A DNA stretch of 64,000 nucleotides from Chloroflexi bacterium CFX4 (GTDB taxonomy: Bacteria; Chloroflexota; Anaerolineae; Aggregatilineales; UBA2796): contig QWHC01000012.1 of NCBI GenBank assembly GCA_021404685.1, positions 62,001 through 126,000 on the forward strand, given 5' to 3'. The notes beneath the pieces are model-generated. The model saw nothing but the letters and a program-made list of their open reading frames with translations. It was not told the origin of the DNA and searched no databases. The first letter of the stretch is position 1. The number at the start of each line of letters is the position of its first letter. This document shows positions 1 through 8,416 of this stretch, in pieces. Position numbers and translations under genes: made by a program.

Positions 1-68
1 TAAAATAGGCGCGCTGGTTATTATAGAAGCATACTGATAGACGCGGCAAGCAATTAGGATATTTTCCG

Positions 69-1445
69 ATGAAATTAACAATTATTGGCGGTGGTGGTGT
101 TCGCACGCCACGCTTAATCCCTTCTCTGCTGCGGCGCGCTGAGCGGCTGGCATTGCGTGAAGTGTGCCTGATGGATATTGATGCCGAGAAGCTAAGCCTA
201 ATCGGCGGTTTGTGTGCCGCCGCCGCACGCCAGCAGAAGGCGCCTTTCACAGTCACTTTGACAACAAACGCCGAAGCAGCAATCAGCGGCGCACAGCACA
301 TCATCACCTCGATTCGCCCTGCTGGCGAACAAGGGCGCGCCTTAGATGAACGGATCGCCTTTCGGCACGGTGTGCTAGGGCAGGAGACGACTGGTGCAGC
401 CGGCTTTGCAATGGCGATGCGGAGCCTGCCCGCCATCCTAGAATACTGCCGCATGGCAGAACGCCTTGCACCGAACGCTTGGCTGTATAATTTCACGAAT
501 CCGGCAGGCTTGGTGGCGCAAGGCTTGCATGATGCAGGCGTGCAGCGCGTGATCGGCATCTGTGATAGTGCCAACGGCGCACAACACGCTGCCAGCCGCT
601 ATCTGCGCGTGCCGCTGGCACAGGTGCGCCATGAAGTTTATGGGCTGAATCATCTCTCTTGGACGCGCTCTGTGCGCGTGCAGCCCGATCCTGACGGCAG
701 CGGCGGTGAGGAAGTGCTGCCCGCGCTGCTCACCGATCCACAGTTCATCGAGTCCACGCATATGCAGATGTTTGATGCTGATCTGCGCGCCACCTATCCC
801 ACGTTTTTCAACGAATACCTGCACTACTTCTATCACCGTGACGAGGCACTGGCAGCACTGCTTGCCAAGCCCGAAACACGCGGCGAAGAAACGGCACGCC
901 TGACAGCAGAACTTCTAGAGCGGCTGCGCGCTGCTGATGGGGACACGCAGCCTGAGCAGGGCTTGGCGATCTGGCAAGAGGTGATGGGCAAACGCAGCAA
1001 TTCTTACATGGCGCACGCACGCGGCGGCAAACCACGCCCACGCATGGACTCGGTGGGTGAGGATGACGAAGGCTATGCCGGCGTTGCGCTTGGCTGCGTA
1101 GAGGCAATCGCCACAGGCACACCGCACTACACAGGCTTGAACGTGCCGAATAACGGCGCGATTAGCGGCATGGCAGCCGATGATGTGGTTGAGGTTATTT
1201 GCCGCATTGATGGTACAGGCATTCAGCCACTGCCAATTGGTGAGGTGCATGAGGATCATCTGCGCCTGATGCAGAGCGTGAAGCGCTACGAACGCTTGGC
1301 AGCACAAGCTATTCTGGAGCGCTCACGGATGCTGGCAGTTGAGGCGTTAATGATGCATCCATTGATCGGCTCGTATCCATTGGCGAAAAAGCTGGTTGAG
1401 GCGTTTCTGCACGCACACCACGCCCTAGTCGGTGAGTGGCAGTAA
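69..1445 (+). CDS. Family 4 glycoside hydrolase (6-phospho-beta-glucosidase type)
   Basis: Cytoplasmic NAD- and divalent-metal-dependent glycosidase of family GH4, which cleaves (often 6-phosphorylated) glycosides by a redox-assisted mechanism. Visible features are the N-terminal dinucleotide fold (IIGGGGVRTP, residues 5-14), the NFTNPAG motif (141-147), GICDSANG with metal-ligand Cys165, and YGLNH with His195. At 458 residues it has the usual family length. AGGAT lies about 10 bases upstream of the ATG. A PfkB-type sugar kinase follows after 7 bp, so the pair probably degrades one sugar. GH4 members vary in anomer and phosphorylation preference, so the exact substrate is not settled by sequence. 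Confidence 0.88.
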   Translation: MKLTIIGGGGVRTPRLIPSLLRRAERLALREVCLMDIDAEKLSLIGGLCAAAARQQKAPFTVTLTTNAEAAISGAQHIITSIRPAGEQGRALDERIAFRHGVLGQETTGAAGFAMAMRSLPAILEYCRMAERLAPNAWLYNFTNPAGLVAQGLHDAGVQRVIGICDSANGAQHAASRYLRVPLAQVRHEVYGLNHLSWTRSVRVQPDPDGSGGEEVLPALLTDPQFIESTHMQMFDADLRATYPTFFNEYLHYFYHRDEALAALLAKPETRGEETARLTAELLERLRAADGDTQPEQGLAIWQEVMGKRSNSYMAHARGGKPRPRMDSVGEDDEGYAGVALGCVEAIATGTPHYTGLNVPNNGAISGMAADDVVEVICRIDGTGIQPLPIGEVHEDHLRLMQSVKRYERLAAQAILERSRMLAVEALMMHPLIGSYPLAKKLVEAFLHAHHALVGEWQ

Positions 1446-1452
1446 GGCACCT

Positions 1453-2373
1453 ATGAAACACTACGATATTCTTGTGCCTGGCAGCTACTTCTGCGATGTA
1501 ATCTTCACCGATTTGCCACGCTTCCCGTCGCTTGGCACGGAAATTTACTGCGGCGGCTTAGAGGTTGTGCCAGGTGGCGTGCTGAATACTGTCATTGCGC
1601 TGCGTCGTTTGGGCGTGTATGTGGGTTGGATCGGCACCATTGGCACAGATTTTTTCAGCCGTTTTGTGCTGGAAGCGGCAGAACGTGAAGGTGTGGCAAC
1701 CGATCTGCTGCATCGGCAGGACTCACCGCTGCGCCGCCTGACCGTCTCGCTCTCCACCCCTGAGGAACGTGCCTTCGTCACCTACATTGATCCAACGCCA
1801 AGCCGCGCCGAGCTTGCCCTAGATGCACTCAGCGTAGCGACCTTTGAGCGGATGCACTTTACAAGTTTGGAGTGGGCAGCCGAAGTGCCGCTATTGCTGG
1901 ATGCCTGCCGTGCGCGCCGCGTTCAGGTGAGCATGGATTGCCAATACCGCGAAGGTGTGACGTTGGCAACGGAAGGTGTGCGCCCTGTGCTGGAGCGCAT
2001 AGATATTTTTATGCCGAACCTGCGAGAGGCGCGCCAACTGACAGGCTGCACCGATCTGGGTGAGGCGCTTGCCGTGCTTGCCGAGATTGTGCCGCTGGTC
2101 GTCATCAAAGATGGGGCGAATGGTGCTTATGCACAGCGCGGCGCAGAAACTTTCCACGCACCCGCTTTGACCTTTGAACAGGTGGTGGATACAACCGGCG
2201 CTGGCGATGCATTCAATGCAGGTTTTCTCGCGGCACTCATGGCAGGCGAGGCGTTGCAAGGCGCGTTGGCGTGGGGCAATTTTTGCGGTGGGATGTCCAC
2301 ACAGGCGCACGGCGGCTCTAGCGCCGCACCGACTCGTGATCAAGTGTTGGCGTGGCGCTCACAAACCACGTAG
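1453..2373 (+). CDS. PfkB-family carbohydrate kinase
   Basis: ATP-dependent sugar or nucleoside kinase of the PfkB/ribokinase family. Near the C terminus is the signature DTTGAGDAFNAGFL, whose Asp is the catalytic base and whose GAGD loop is the anion hole. The N terminus has the family GG motif (VVPGGVLNT). I chose the ATG at 1453 (MKHYDILVPG) rather than an in-frame ATG at 1432 inside the glycosidase, because TAAGG precedes it at a good distance and conserved sequence begins there. It lies 7 bp after the GH4 gene, and its last 15 bp overlap the convergent TetR gene. The substrate is not predictable, but a sugar released by the GH4 enzyme is the natural guess. Confidence 0.86.
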   Translation: MKHYDILVPGSYFCDVIFTDLPRFPSLGTEIYCGGLEVVPGGVLNTVIALRRLGVYVGWIGTIGTDFFSRFVLEAAEREGVATDLLHRQDSPLRRLTVSLSTPEERAFVTYIDPTPSRAELALDALSVATFERMHFTSLEWAAEVPLLLDACRARRVQVSMDCQYREGVTLATEGVRPVLERIDIFMPNLREARQLTGCTDLGEALAVLAEIVPLVVIKDGANGAYAQRGAETFHAPALTFEQVVDTTGAGDAFNAGFLAALMAGEALQGALAWGNFCGGMSTQAHGGSSAAPTRDQVLAWRSQTT

Positions 2374-2937
2374 CAGCATCTCTGCCAGCGACTCTGCCAC
2401 TTGCTGCGCTGAAAGCCTGCCATACGGCTTATACCAGTGGCGCATGGCGTTCATGGCGCTCAGCAAATGTAAGGTGGCAAGGCGTGCATCGGCAGCACGG
2501 CAGTCGCCTGCTTTCATGCAGGCTTCCAAGAGCGCTTGGAATTGCTGCTCGTAAGCGTCGCGGCGCGCCATAAACTGGCTGCGGCGCGGCTCAGTGAGGT
2601 GACGCCACTCGTCAAAGTAGACGGCGGCAGCGCCTAGATGTTCGGTGATGACCAGCAAGTGCGCGATAATGGCGGCGCGCAATCGGGTGTGCGGATTACT
2701 CTCCACCGCACAAGCAGTTTCCAGTGCGGCGAAAAAGGCGTCGGTTGCCTCGTTGGCAATGCTCCACAGCAGGTCTTCTTTGCCTTTGATGTGTGCGTAG
2801 AGGCTGCCGCCGCCTTTCATGTGCATTTCGTCGGCAATATCGCGCATGGAGGTTGCTAAGTAGCCTTTATCGCGGAACAGCCGTTCGGCAACGGCGCGAA
2901 TTTGGTCAAGACGGCTTGTGTTTCCCTGTGTGGACAT
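2359..2937 (-). CDS. TetR/AcrR-family transcriptional regulator
   Basis: One-component repressor-type protein of 192 residues. The N-terminal helix-turn-helix spans about residues 10-55 (IRAVAERLFRDKGYLATSMR, then a helix and the YAHIKGKEDLLW motif typical of the family). The C-terminal half is helical and would form the ligand-binding and dimer domain. It is convergent with the PfkB kinase (15 bp overlap). The 14 bp before its start codon hold an imperfect palindrome centred on AACGTT (2952-2965), a good candidate for autoregulation. The ligand is unknown. The family is often tied to lipid, acyl-CoA or drug responses, but nothing here shows which. Confidence 0.85.
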   Translation of the reverse strand: MSTQGNTSRLDQIRAVAERLFRDKGYLATSMRDIADEMHMKGGGSLYAHIKGKEDLLWSIANEATDAFFAALETACAVESNPHTRLRAAIIAHLLVITEHLGAAAVYFDEWRHLTEPRRSQFMARRDAYEQQFQALLEACMKAGDCRAADARLATLHLLSAMNAMRHWYKPYGRLSAQQVAESLAEMLLRGL

Positions 2938-2951
2938 AAGCTAAGCTACCT

Positions 2952-2965
2952 AATGAACGTTTGTT
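2952..2965. promoter_or_regulatory. Candidate TetR operator
   Basis: AATGAACGTTTGTT reads almost the same on both strands (10 of 14 positions symmetric, centre AACGTT). It lies 14 bp upstream of the TetR start codon, where an autorepressor would bind. Called from position and symmetry only. Confidence 0.4.
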
Positions 2966-2997
2966 GAGAAGGATTGTAACACACAACAGGCAAAAGG

Positions 2998-3231
2998 TTA
3001 GCCTATGGCAGAAAGCGGCGTGGTGAACTGTTGGCAGAGGTTCATATCGCTATATCTAAGGAGGATTTCGCCACTCGGATCAGTCCAACTGGTGGGGTTG
3101 CCCTCTACATACCCATACCCATACCGTGATGTGGAGCGCGCCCACACGCCCTCATGCGGATCGCGGGTGAGGAAGGTGGCGTGCGCTGGGGCGTAGTAGC
3201 GCGCCCATGAAGACTAGGGGCGTCTCGTGTG
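2998..3231 (-). pseudogene. RHS-repeat core fragment (decayed)
   Basis: Read on the minus strand, this stretch encodes the C-terminal hallmark of RHS/YD-repeat proteins. The downstream part reads ARYYAPAHATFLTRDP, then YGYGYVEGNPTSWTDPSGE, then about 22 residues to a TAA at 2998-3000. The upstream part, ETPLVFMGA, is in a different frame. It joins the RYYAP part only across a frameshift near 3200, and the downstream frame has a stop at 3214-3216. No start codon, ribosome site or remaining RHS repeats are present. RHS proteins are large secreted or surface toxins, so this is a relic of one. It fills most of the gap between the TetR gene and the end of the polysaccharide operon. Confidence 0.75.
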
Positions 3232-3271
3232 AATGGGCATGATCATGGTAACGAGGGCTGCTCAGAAGGCC

Positions 3272-4477
3272 TCATCGGTGACGCTCAAAAAGGGATCGCT
3301 CAAACACCGCCTCACACGCCCGCGCAAACTGATCGAGGCTCAGCGCCTGTTCCGCCATGCGGCGCGCTGCGCTGCCGAGTGCCTTTCGCCGCTCCGCCTC
3401 GCTGAGCAATTGGCGCAAGCCTTCAGCCAGTGTTGGCACATCCTTAGGCGGCACAATCAGCGCTGTTTCGCCATGCTTGAACAATTCTGCCACGCCTTCT
3501 ACTGCCGTGCAGAGGATTGGCTTGCCGCTTGCTGCTGCGGAAACAATCGAGAGTGGGCTTGTGTCTTTCTCCACCGAGATGTGGGCGTAAATATCGAGCG
3601 CTGCCAACACTTGCGGCAAATCCCACCGAAAGCCTGCAAAAATCACCCGTTTGCCCAGAGGTGCTGCCAATTCGCGCAGATGCCGCTCAAAGGCGTCGTT
3701 ATCAAAGGTTGGCGCGCCGATCAGCACCAGCGCGGCGTGCGGAAATGACTCGGCAAGTGTGGCAAAGGCACTGATCAGGTAATCTTGCCCTTTCCAGGGC
3801 GTCAGGCGTGCCGCATTGCCAATTAGGAGCGTCTCTTGATCAACGCCCCACTCAGCACGGACGGCTGTGCCGTCCGTCTCAGGCGAGAATTGTTCAGTGT
3901 CCACGCCGTTGTAGATCAGATGAATGCGATGCTGCGGCAAGTAGCGCTCCCACTGCGCCTGAATCGGCGTGCCATCCGCAATCAGGCGATCCGCCAGCAG
4001 CCGCCCTGCCATGCCGAACAGCCGCATATAGAGACCGCCGTAGCGGTTGGCGATCAAATCCTGCACATGCCACACACACGGCACGCCCGCCATGCGCGCC
4101 GCCAAACCACCGTAGAAGTGCGCGAACAAGCCCTTCGTGCAGATCAAAGCTGCGCCCGCTTGCTGCACTGTGCGCGCTATGCGCCGTGCAATCACGATGA
4201 ACAGGACAAGGTTCACAATCCAACTCAGCGGATTAGGCATAAGGCGCTTTCCCAGCCGAAAGCTGCTGGTGAGCAGGCGCGGTTGCCGCACAATCTGGAC
4301 TGGCACACCGCTCTCGCGGCAGCGCTGTGGCAGATCGCCTTCTTCTGGGCAGATCACCAACGGGCGAAAGCGGTTGCGATCCATGCGCTGCGCCAGATAA
4401 AGCGTGCTGAACTCGACGCCGCCCATCTTCGCGCTTACGTCAACCAGTGCCACTAGCGGCGTTTGCCGTCTTTCCAT
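3272..4477 (-). CDS. Glycosyltransferase family 4
   Basis: Cytoplasmic GT-B retaining glycosyltransferase, last gene of the polysaccharide operon. The N-terminal acceptor lobe has MGGVEFSTLYLAQRM. The C-terminal nucleotide-sugar lobe has RLTPWKGQDYLISAFA and the acidic segment EKDTSPLSIVSAAASGKP. In most GT4 enzymes this segment is E-x7-E, but here the second Glu position is Ser, so catalysis may differ. I use the ATG at 4477 (MERRQTPLVALV). GGGAG sits about 10 bases upstream, and the longer frame would add an atypical Arg-rich tail. It overlaps the upstream GT2 gene by 25 bp. Donor and acceptor sugars are unknown. Confidence 0.85.
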   Translation of the reverse strand: MERRQTPLVALVDVSAKMGGVEFSTLYLAQRMDRNRFRPLVICPEEGDLPQRCRESGVPVQIVRQPRLLTSSFRLGKRLMPNPLSWIVNLVLFIVIARRIARTVQQAGAALICTKGLFAHFYGGLAARMAGVPCVWHVQDLIANRYGGLYMRLFGMAGRLLADRLIADGTPIQAQWERYLPQHRIHLIYNGVDTEQFSPETDGTAVRAEWGVDQETLLIGNAARLTPWKGQDYLISAFATLAESFPHAALVLIGAPTFDNDAFERHLRELAAPLGKRVIFAGFRWDLPQVLAALDIYAHISVEKDTSPLSIVSAAASGKPILCTAVEGVAELFKHGETALIVPPKDVPTLAEGLRQLLSEAERRKALGSAARRMAEQALSLDQFARACEAVFERSLFERHR

Positions 4478-5226
4478 TCTTGCTCCCACAGTTTGGCGTG
4501 TGTGAAAAAAATGTAGGCAGCCGTGTGAAACGCCACGAACAGCCCGCGAAAGCCTTCCCGAAAGCCGCCTTTCCAGAGGAAAAGGTAGAGCAGCACCGCG
4601 ATTGGGCGTAGGATCAGGTTGTGCCAACGAAAACGCCTACCGCGTTTGAGCAACTCCGCCGCCTGATAAGTGGAGTAGCGATCCAAAAGATTGATCTGCT
4701 TAGCGAGTGTGGGCGTGGCGTAGTGATCGAGCGGCGTTTGCAGCGTTAGCACCCTGCCGGGAACAACCACATCGGCATGAACTTCTTTATCCTCGTAATA
4801 GCCCTTTGCCCTGCGAAACAGCCGCACTTGATAATCGGGATACAGAAACATGCTCTTCAGCCACTGCCCTAGCAGGTAATTCTTACGCGCTACGCGAAAA
4901 GCATCTACCTGTGCTGGAATGCCTGCTTCCAATAGTCCCCGAATCTCGGTTTGTAAAGCCTGTGGCAGCCGTTCATCTGTATCAACCACCAGTATCCAGT
5001 CGTGGCTGCACTGTGGAATTGCCCAGTTCTTTTGCTTGGCGGAATTAAGGTATTCATGCTGAATGAAACGCACGCCGCGCTGGCGGCAGATTTCAGGTGT
5101 GGCATCTGTGCTGAACGAGTCGACAACGACAATTTCATCCGCCCATTTCACATCGTCTAGCAGCGCAGGAAGCGTTGCTTCGTTATTGAAAGCAGGGATC
5201 AGCACAGAGAGTTTCTCACGCGGCAT
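4453..5226 (-). CDS. Glycosyltransferase family 2 (WaaE/KdtX-like)
   Basis: Cytoplasmic GT-A inverting transferase. It starts at MPREKLSVLIPAFNNE, with the family motifs DEIVVVDSFSTD (UDP-sugar binding) and VVDTDERLP (the metal-binding acidic motif). Its layout resembles the WaaE/KdtX group that adds glucose or a similar sugar to a core oligosaccharide. The C terminus has a hydrophobic stretch (LILRPIAVLLYLFLW), suggesting membrane association. The ATG at 5226 is chosen because the sequence before it is Cys-rich and unlike the family. This gives an 11-bp overlap with the upstream membrane protein and a 25-bp overlap with the next gene. Confidence 0.83.
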   Translation of the reverse strand: MPREKLSVLIPAFNNEATLPALLDDVKWADEIVVVDSFSTDATPEICRQRGVRFIQHEYLNSAKQKNWAIPQCSHDWILVVDTDERLPQALQTEIRGLLEAGIPAQVDAFRVARKNYLLGQWLKSMFLYPDYQVRLFRRAKGYYEDKEVHADVVVPGRVLTLQTPLDHYATPTLAKQINLLDRYSTYQAAELLKRGRRFRWHNLILRPIAVLLYLFLWKGGFREGFRGLFVAFHTAAYIFFTHAKLWEQEWKDGKRR

Positions 5227-6601
5227 AGTGTTTATCTCTTGACTGCTTGGCATAATGATGGGCAGCCGCCCACACAAACCAACACGGTAAAGCAAGCTGA
5301 GGCAGCACCTGCACGCCCTGCAACAACAGCACACCACCAACCGCCAACAGGCTGCACAGCAACCCGAGCAGCAGCGGATCAGTTACGTTTTGCTGCTGCA
5401 TGCGCCACACCCGCAGCAGCGTTAAGAGATACCAGCCCAAAAAAGCGACCCCTGCCACCAAGCCCAGATTACCTGCTACTTGGGCAAAATCGCTGTGCGA
5501 CCAACCCGTACCGCCCCATCCAACGCCGAGCGGAAATCTGAAAGCAACCTGCAATGTGGTAACAATGCGCTGTTCGCGTGTTTCAATGCTGCCGTCCCAA
5601 GCCGTCCCTTGCAGCACCTCCACCGAATGGACAAAGCGTTCTTGCCCTTGCTCCGGCACCAGTGAGATGCCTAACGCAACGAGCAAAGCGCCGAAAGTCA
5701 TCACGATCAGGTTGCGGCGGCTGAGCAGCGCCACGGCAAGAATCAAGCCCAGCAACAGCCATAAACTGCGGTAGCCGCTGATGTAAATGGCAATCAGGTG
5801 TAGGATGAAGCCACCTAGCACCGCGGCTTGTGCCAGTGGATTTTTTGCCCACCTTAGGCACGGAATAACCATCGGCAGTGTTAGTAGGCAGATGAAGGCG
5901 GCGGCTGGCGCGCCCCAAAAGGCAAACGTGGCGCGCTGAAAGCCTGTAACGCCTGCAGTATAAACAAGTTGATCGATTTGGATGAGACCAGCTATCGTGA
6001 AGCGCCCCAGTTCAGGGAAGGCGTATTCCAGCGTCCCTAGCGCGCTGATCAGGCTACCAACACCGAAAAAGGTGCGTATGAGCGCTTTCCACATGGTGGG
6101 CTGGCGTGTGACAATCCAAACCATGCCAAAGACCATCGGCAGCAACAGAAAGTTCAGCGCCTCTGTGATCATCAAGTCCCAACGCCTGCCCCGTAGCAAG
6201 CCTTGCAGCCAACCATTCACCCACAAAATCAAGCCTATAAAGAGCAGCGTCTGTATGGACACCGAAAGCTGTAGCTTAGGTATATCGGGTAAACGTGGCT
6301 GGATGATGAATAAGATGCCCAAGAAGAAAATCAGAACGACCAGTGGATGCAGGCGAAAAAACGTGGTGAATTGAATGGTGCGATAACCTAACACGAACAA
6401 GGCGACCCAAATGACCATACCCAACGCTAGGCTGCGCCTGCCGGCTGCCAGAATGATCAGGAGCAGGCTGACGAAGGCAATCACCAACAGCAGTTGGAAA
6501 TTGAGCTGACGGCTGCCGATAATCGTACCGAGGGCTAGGCTGGCTGCCAGCACTGCACCAGTAAAGATCGCCCAGCTTGGAAAACGCTCCGCAGTTAACA
6601 T
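5216..6601 (-). CDS. O-antigen ligase/polymerase-like membrane protein
   Basis: Integral membrane protein of 461 residues with about 11-12 hydrophobic segments. A larger extracytoplasmic region (about residues 310-375) has the look of the Wzy_C/WaaL family, including SIETREQRIVTTLQVAFRFP and GVGWGGTGWSHSDFAQ. Members transfer or polymerise lipid-linked glycans outside the membrane. It lies between an acyltransferase and a GT2 gene, all in one direction. Because the operon also encodes Wzm/Wzt, which does not need a Wzy polymerase, a ligase role is more likely than polymerisation. Sequence alone cannot separate the two. Confidence 0.75.
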   Translation of the reverse strand: MLTAERFPSWAIFTGAVLAASLALGTIIGSRQLNFQLLLVIAFVSLLLIILAAGRRSLALGMVIWVALFVLGYRTIQFTTFFRLHPLVVLIFFLGILFIIQPRLPDIPKLQLSVSIQTLLFIGLILWVNGWLQGLLRGRRWDLMITEALNFLLLPMVFGMVWIVTRQPTMWKALIRTFFGVGSLISALGTLEYAFPELGRFTIAGLIQIDQLVYTAGVTGFQRATFAFWGAPAAAFICLLTLPMVIPCLRWAKNPLAQAAVLGGFILHLIAIYISGYRSLWLLLGLILAVALLSRRNLIVMTFGALLVALGISLVPEQGQERFVHSVEVLQGTAWDGSIETREQRIVTTLQVAFRFPLGVGWGGTGWSHSDFAQVAGNLGLVAGVAFLGWYLLTLLRVWRMQQQNVTDPLLLGLLCSLLAVGGVLLLQGVQVLPQLALPCWFVWAAAHHYAKQSRDKHYAA

Positions 6602-6607
6602 GCTTGC

Positions 6608-7192
6608 CTACTCATCCAACGGTTTCTCCGCCTGAAGGGGACGGCTTGGCACGCCGCCAACGATGGCGCCATCTGCCACTGAATGGCGCACCAAGGCGCC
6701 CGCCGCCACAACACCACGTTCACCCACGATCACACCTTCCAGCACAGTGCTGCACGCGCCAAGATAAGCGCCGCGCCGCAGCAGGATCGGTGCGCTTGTG
6801 GCGGGTAAACTCACCAAGTCTGGTGGGCGTTCACCAACGTTGGTGTGGGTGAGTAATGTGCAGCGCATTGAGATTGTAACATAATCTTCAAGGGTAATTT
6901 TCTCGGCAAGGTCAAGAAAAACATCCCTGCCCATATAACAATGATCGCCAATGACGAGATTAGCATACGCTTTGCCGTGTTCATCGCCAGCATTGTGAAT
7001 GATCAGTGGCGAGTGAATCTGCGCGTTTTCGCCAATGGTTGCGCCATAGCGCCGCAAGGTCGGTACAATCAGCTTGGCAGGCATGATCAGCAGCAGCGCG
7101 TTCACACCTTCCACGCGGTAAGCGAGATAGGCTAAACTGACCAGTAGACCAAACAGAGCGCGGACTAAGCGCTTGAAAGCACGTGAGAGCAT
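6608..7192 (-). CDS. Left-handed beta-helix acyltransferase (WbbJ/LacA-like)
   Basis: Predicted acetyl- or acyl-CoA-dependent O-acyltransferase of the hexapeptide-repeat family, 194 residues. After an N-terminal hydrophobic helix (about residues 12-40), repeats such as IGENAQI, IGDHCYMGRDVFL, ITLEDYVTI, APILLRRGAYLGACSTVLEGVIVGERGVVAAGALV build the trimeric beta-helix. The candidate catalytic His is in LLTHTNVG. It sits 6 bp from the ligase-like gene and 9 bp from a GT39 gene, so it most likely decorates the exported glycan. The acyl group is not known. Confidence 0.82.
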   Translation of the reverse strand: MLSRAFKRLVRALFGLLVSLAYLAYRVEGVNALLLIMPAKLIVPTLRRYGATIGENAQIHSPLIIHNAGDEHGKAYANLVIGDHCYMGRDVFLDLAEKITLEDYVTISMRCTLLTHTNVGERPPDLVSLPATSAPILLRRGAYLGACSTVLEGVIVGERGVVAAGALVRHSVADGAIVGGVPSRPLQAEKPLDE

Positions 7193-7201
7193 CGCATCTC
7201 G

Positions 7202-8416
7202 CTAGGTTGTTGTAGGCTTAGTGCGCCAGTGCAAAATGCCCGCCGCAAGCGTCATCAGCAAGCCCATCGCCGGCAGCATATAGCGCAGAATGGATAGCAC
7301 CATAAAGGTCATCAACCAGAAGTATACCACGAACACCCACGTACCAAGCACATAAAGACGCATCTGCGGCAGACGGCGCAGCGCCAGCCACGTCCCGATG
7401 ACCACAAGCAGCAGATAGCCTACCTGCAACAAGGCGGAGACCACTTCCAGCCGCCCACTGTCCGTTGCAAACCAACTGCGCGCCGCCTTGAGCGCCAATA
7501 GGTTTAGGACAGCCGATGAATCACGCTCAGCTTCTTGGCGCAGCACAGCGAGAATTTCACCGAGTGAGTTCATGGCTGTGCGGCGCGCAAGCAAGCGTTC
7601 CATCAGGGTAATCACCGTCTCTGAGAGCTGAAACTCTTGGCGGTATGCCTTGCCAACGGCGAACGTTAGTCCGTCGCGCACGCTTGGCAGGCTATTTGTG
7701 CCTAATAGGACAAACTCTCCTGTTTGGGTGTAGATGAGGGCTGACCAAGGCAGCACAATCAGCGCGCCAACGCCCAGCAGCACGGCGCTGATCAGCGCTT
7801 TCCTGTGTGCAGGGTGCTGTGTGAACCACATCATTAGGGCGCATAGCGGCAAAAGGGCAACGGCAATGCTGCGGATCAGCATGGCAATGCCTATCAACAG
7901 GGCAGCAAGGGCAAAACCGCGCCATGTTGGCACTTTCAGGTTGTGCCAAAAGACAGCTAAACCGAGATAGAGCATAGCGATAAACGGCGGCTCAGTGAGC
8001 CTTTCCGTGCTTAATAACAGCATGAATGGATAAGTCAGCCATAAACCTGCCGCCAACAAGCCGCCGCGTTCACCCCATAGATTGCGGGCAAGCCGATAGA
8101 CGACCACCACGCTGATCGCCAAGCACGCCGCATTGAAGGCGCCGAAGAGCAATGCCTCGCTGATGCTAAATTGCGCCACCCACAAAAGCGCCGCCACGAT
8201 GATCGGATACAGTGGTGGATTCACCGCTGCAAAACTGCCATCTGCCAGCGTGAAGCCGTTGCCCGCCAGCAGATTGCGCGCAACGACGCTGTGATAATAA
8301 GTGTAATCTGAACTATCGAGGCGAAAGGAATCAGGCACGAGTATTTGAAAAAGCGCGATAAAAACAAAGGCAGCCACAAAGATGATGGCGCTGCGCTGCC
8401 GAGTTCTGTTAGGCAT
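7202..8416 (-). CDS. GT39-type (PMT/ArnT-like) membrane glycosyltransferase
   Basis: Polytopic GT-C transferase of 404 residues that would use a polyprenyl-phosphate sugar donor on the outer face of the membrane. The first helix is followed by an acidic loop (FRLDSSDYTYYHSVVARNLL), the usual place of the catalytic Asp. The AVNPPLYPIIVAALLW segment and later STERLTEPPF are typical of the superfamily. About 9-10 further hydrophobic segments follow. It overlaps the upstream GT4 gene by 8 bp. Its role in the operon would be to modify the glycan or a lipid after export. Confidence 0.78.
   Translation of the reverse strand: MPNRTRQRSAIIFVAAFVFIALFQILVPDSFRLDSSDYTYYHSVVARNLLAGNGFTLADGSFAAVNPPLYPIIVAALLWVAQFSISEALLFGAFNAACLAISVVVVYRLARNLWGERGGLLAAGLWLTYPFMLLLSTERLTEPPFIAMLYLGLAVFWHNLKVPTWRGFALAALLIGIAMLIRSIAVALLPLCALMMWFTQHPAHRKALISAVLLGVGALIVLPWSALIYTQTGEFVLLGTNSLPSVRDGLTFAVGKAYRQEFQLSETVITLMERLLARRTAMNSLGEILAVLRQEAERDSSAVLNLLALKAARSWFATDSGRLEVVSALLQVGYLLLVVIGTWLALRRLPQMRLYVLGTWVFVVYFWLMTFMVLSILRYMLPAMGLLMTLAAGILHWRTKPTTT

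Noticed and set aside
3005..3196. Plus-strand 63-codon frame after the TetR gene
   Set aside because: The minus strand carries the RHS-core relic. The plus-strand frame is its shadow.
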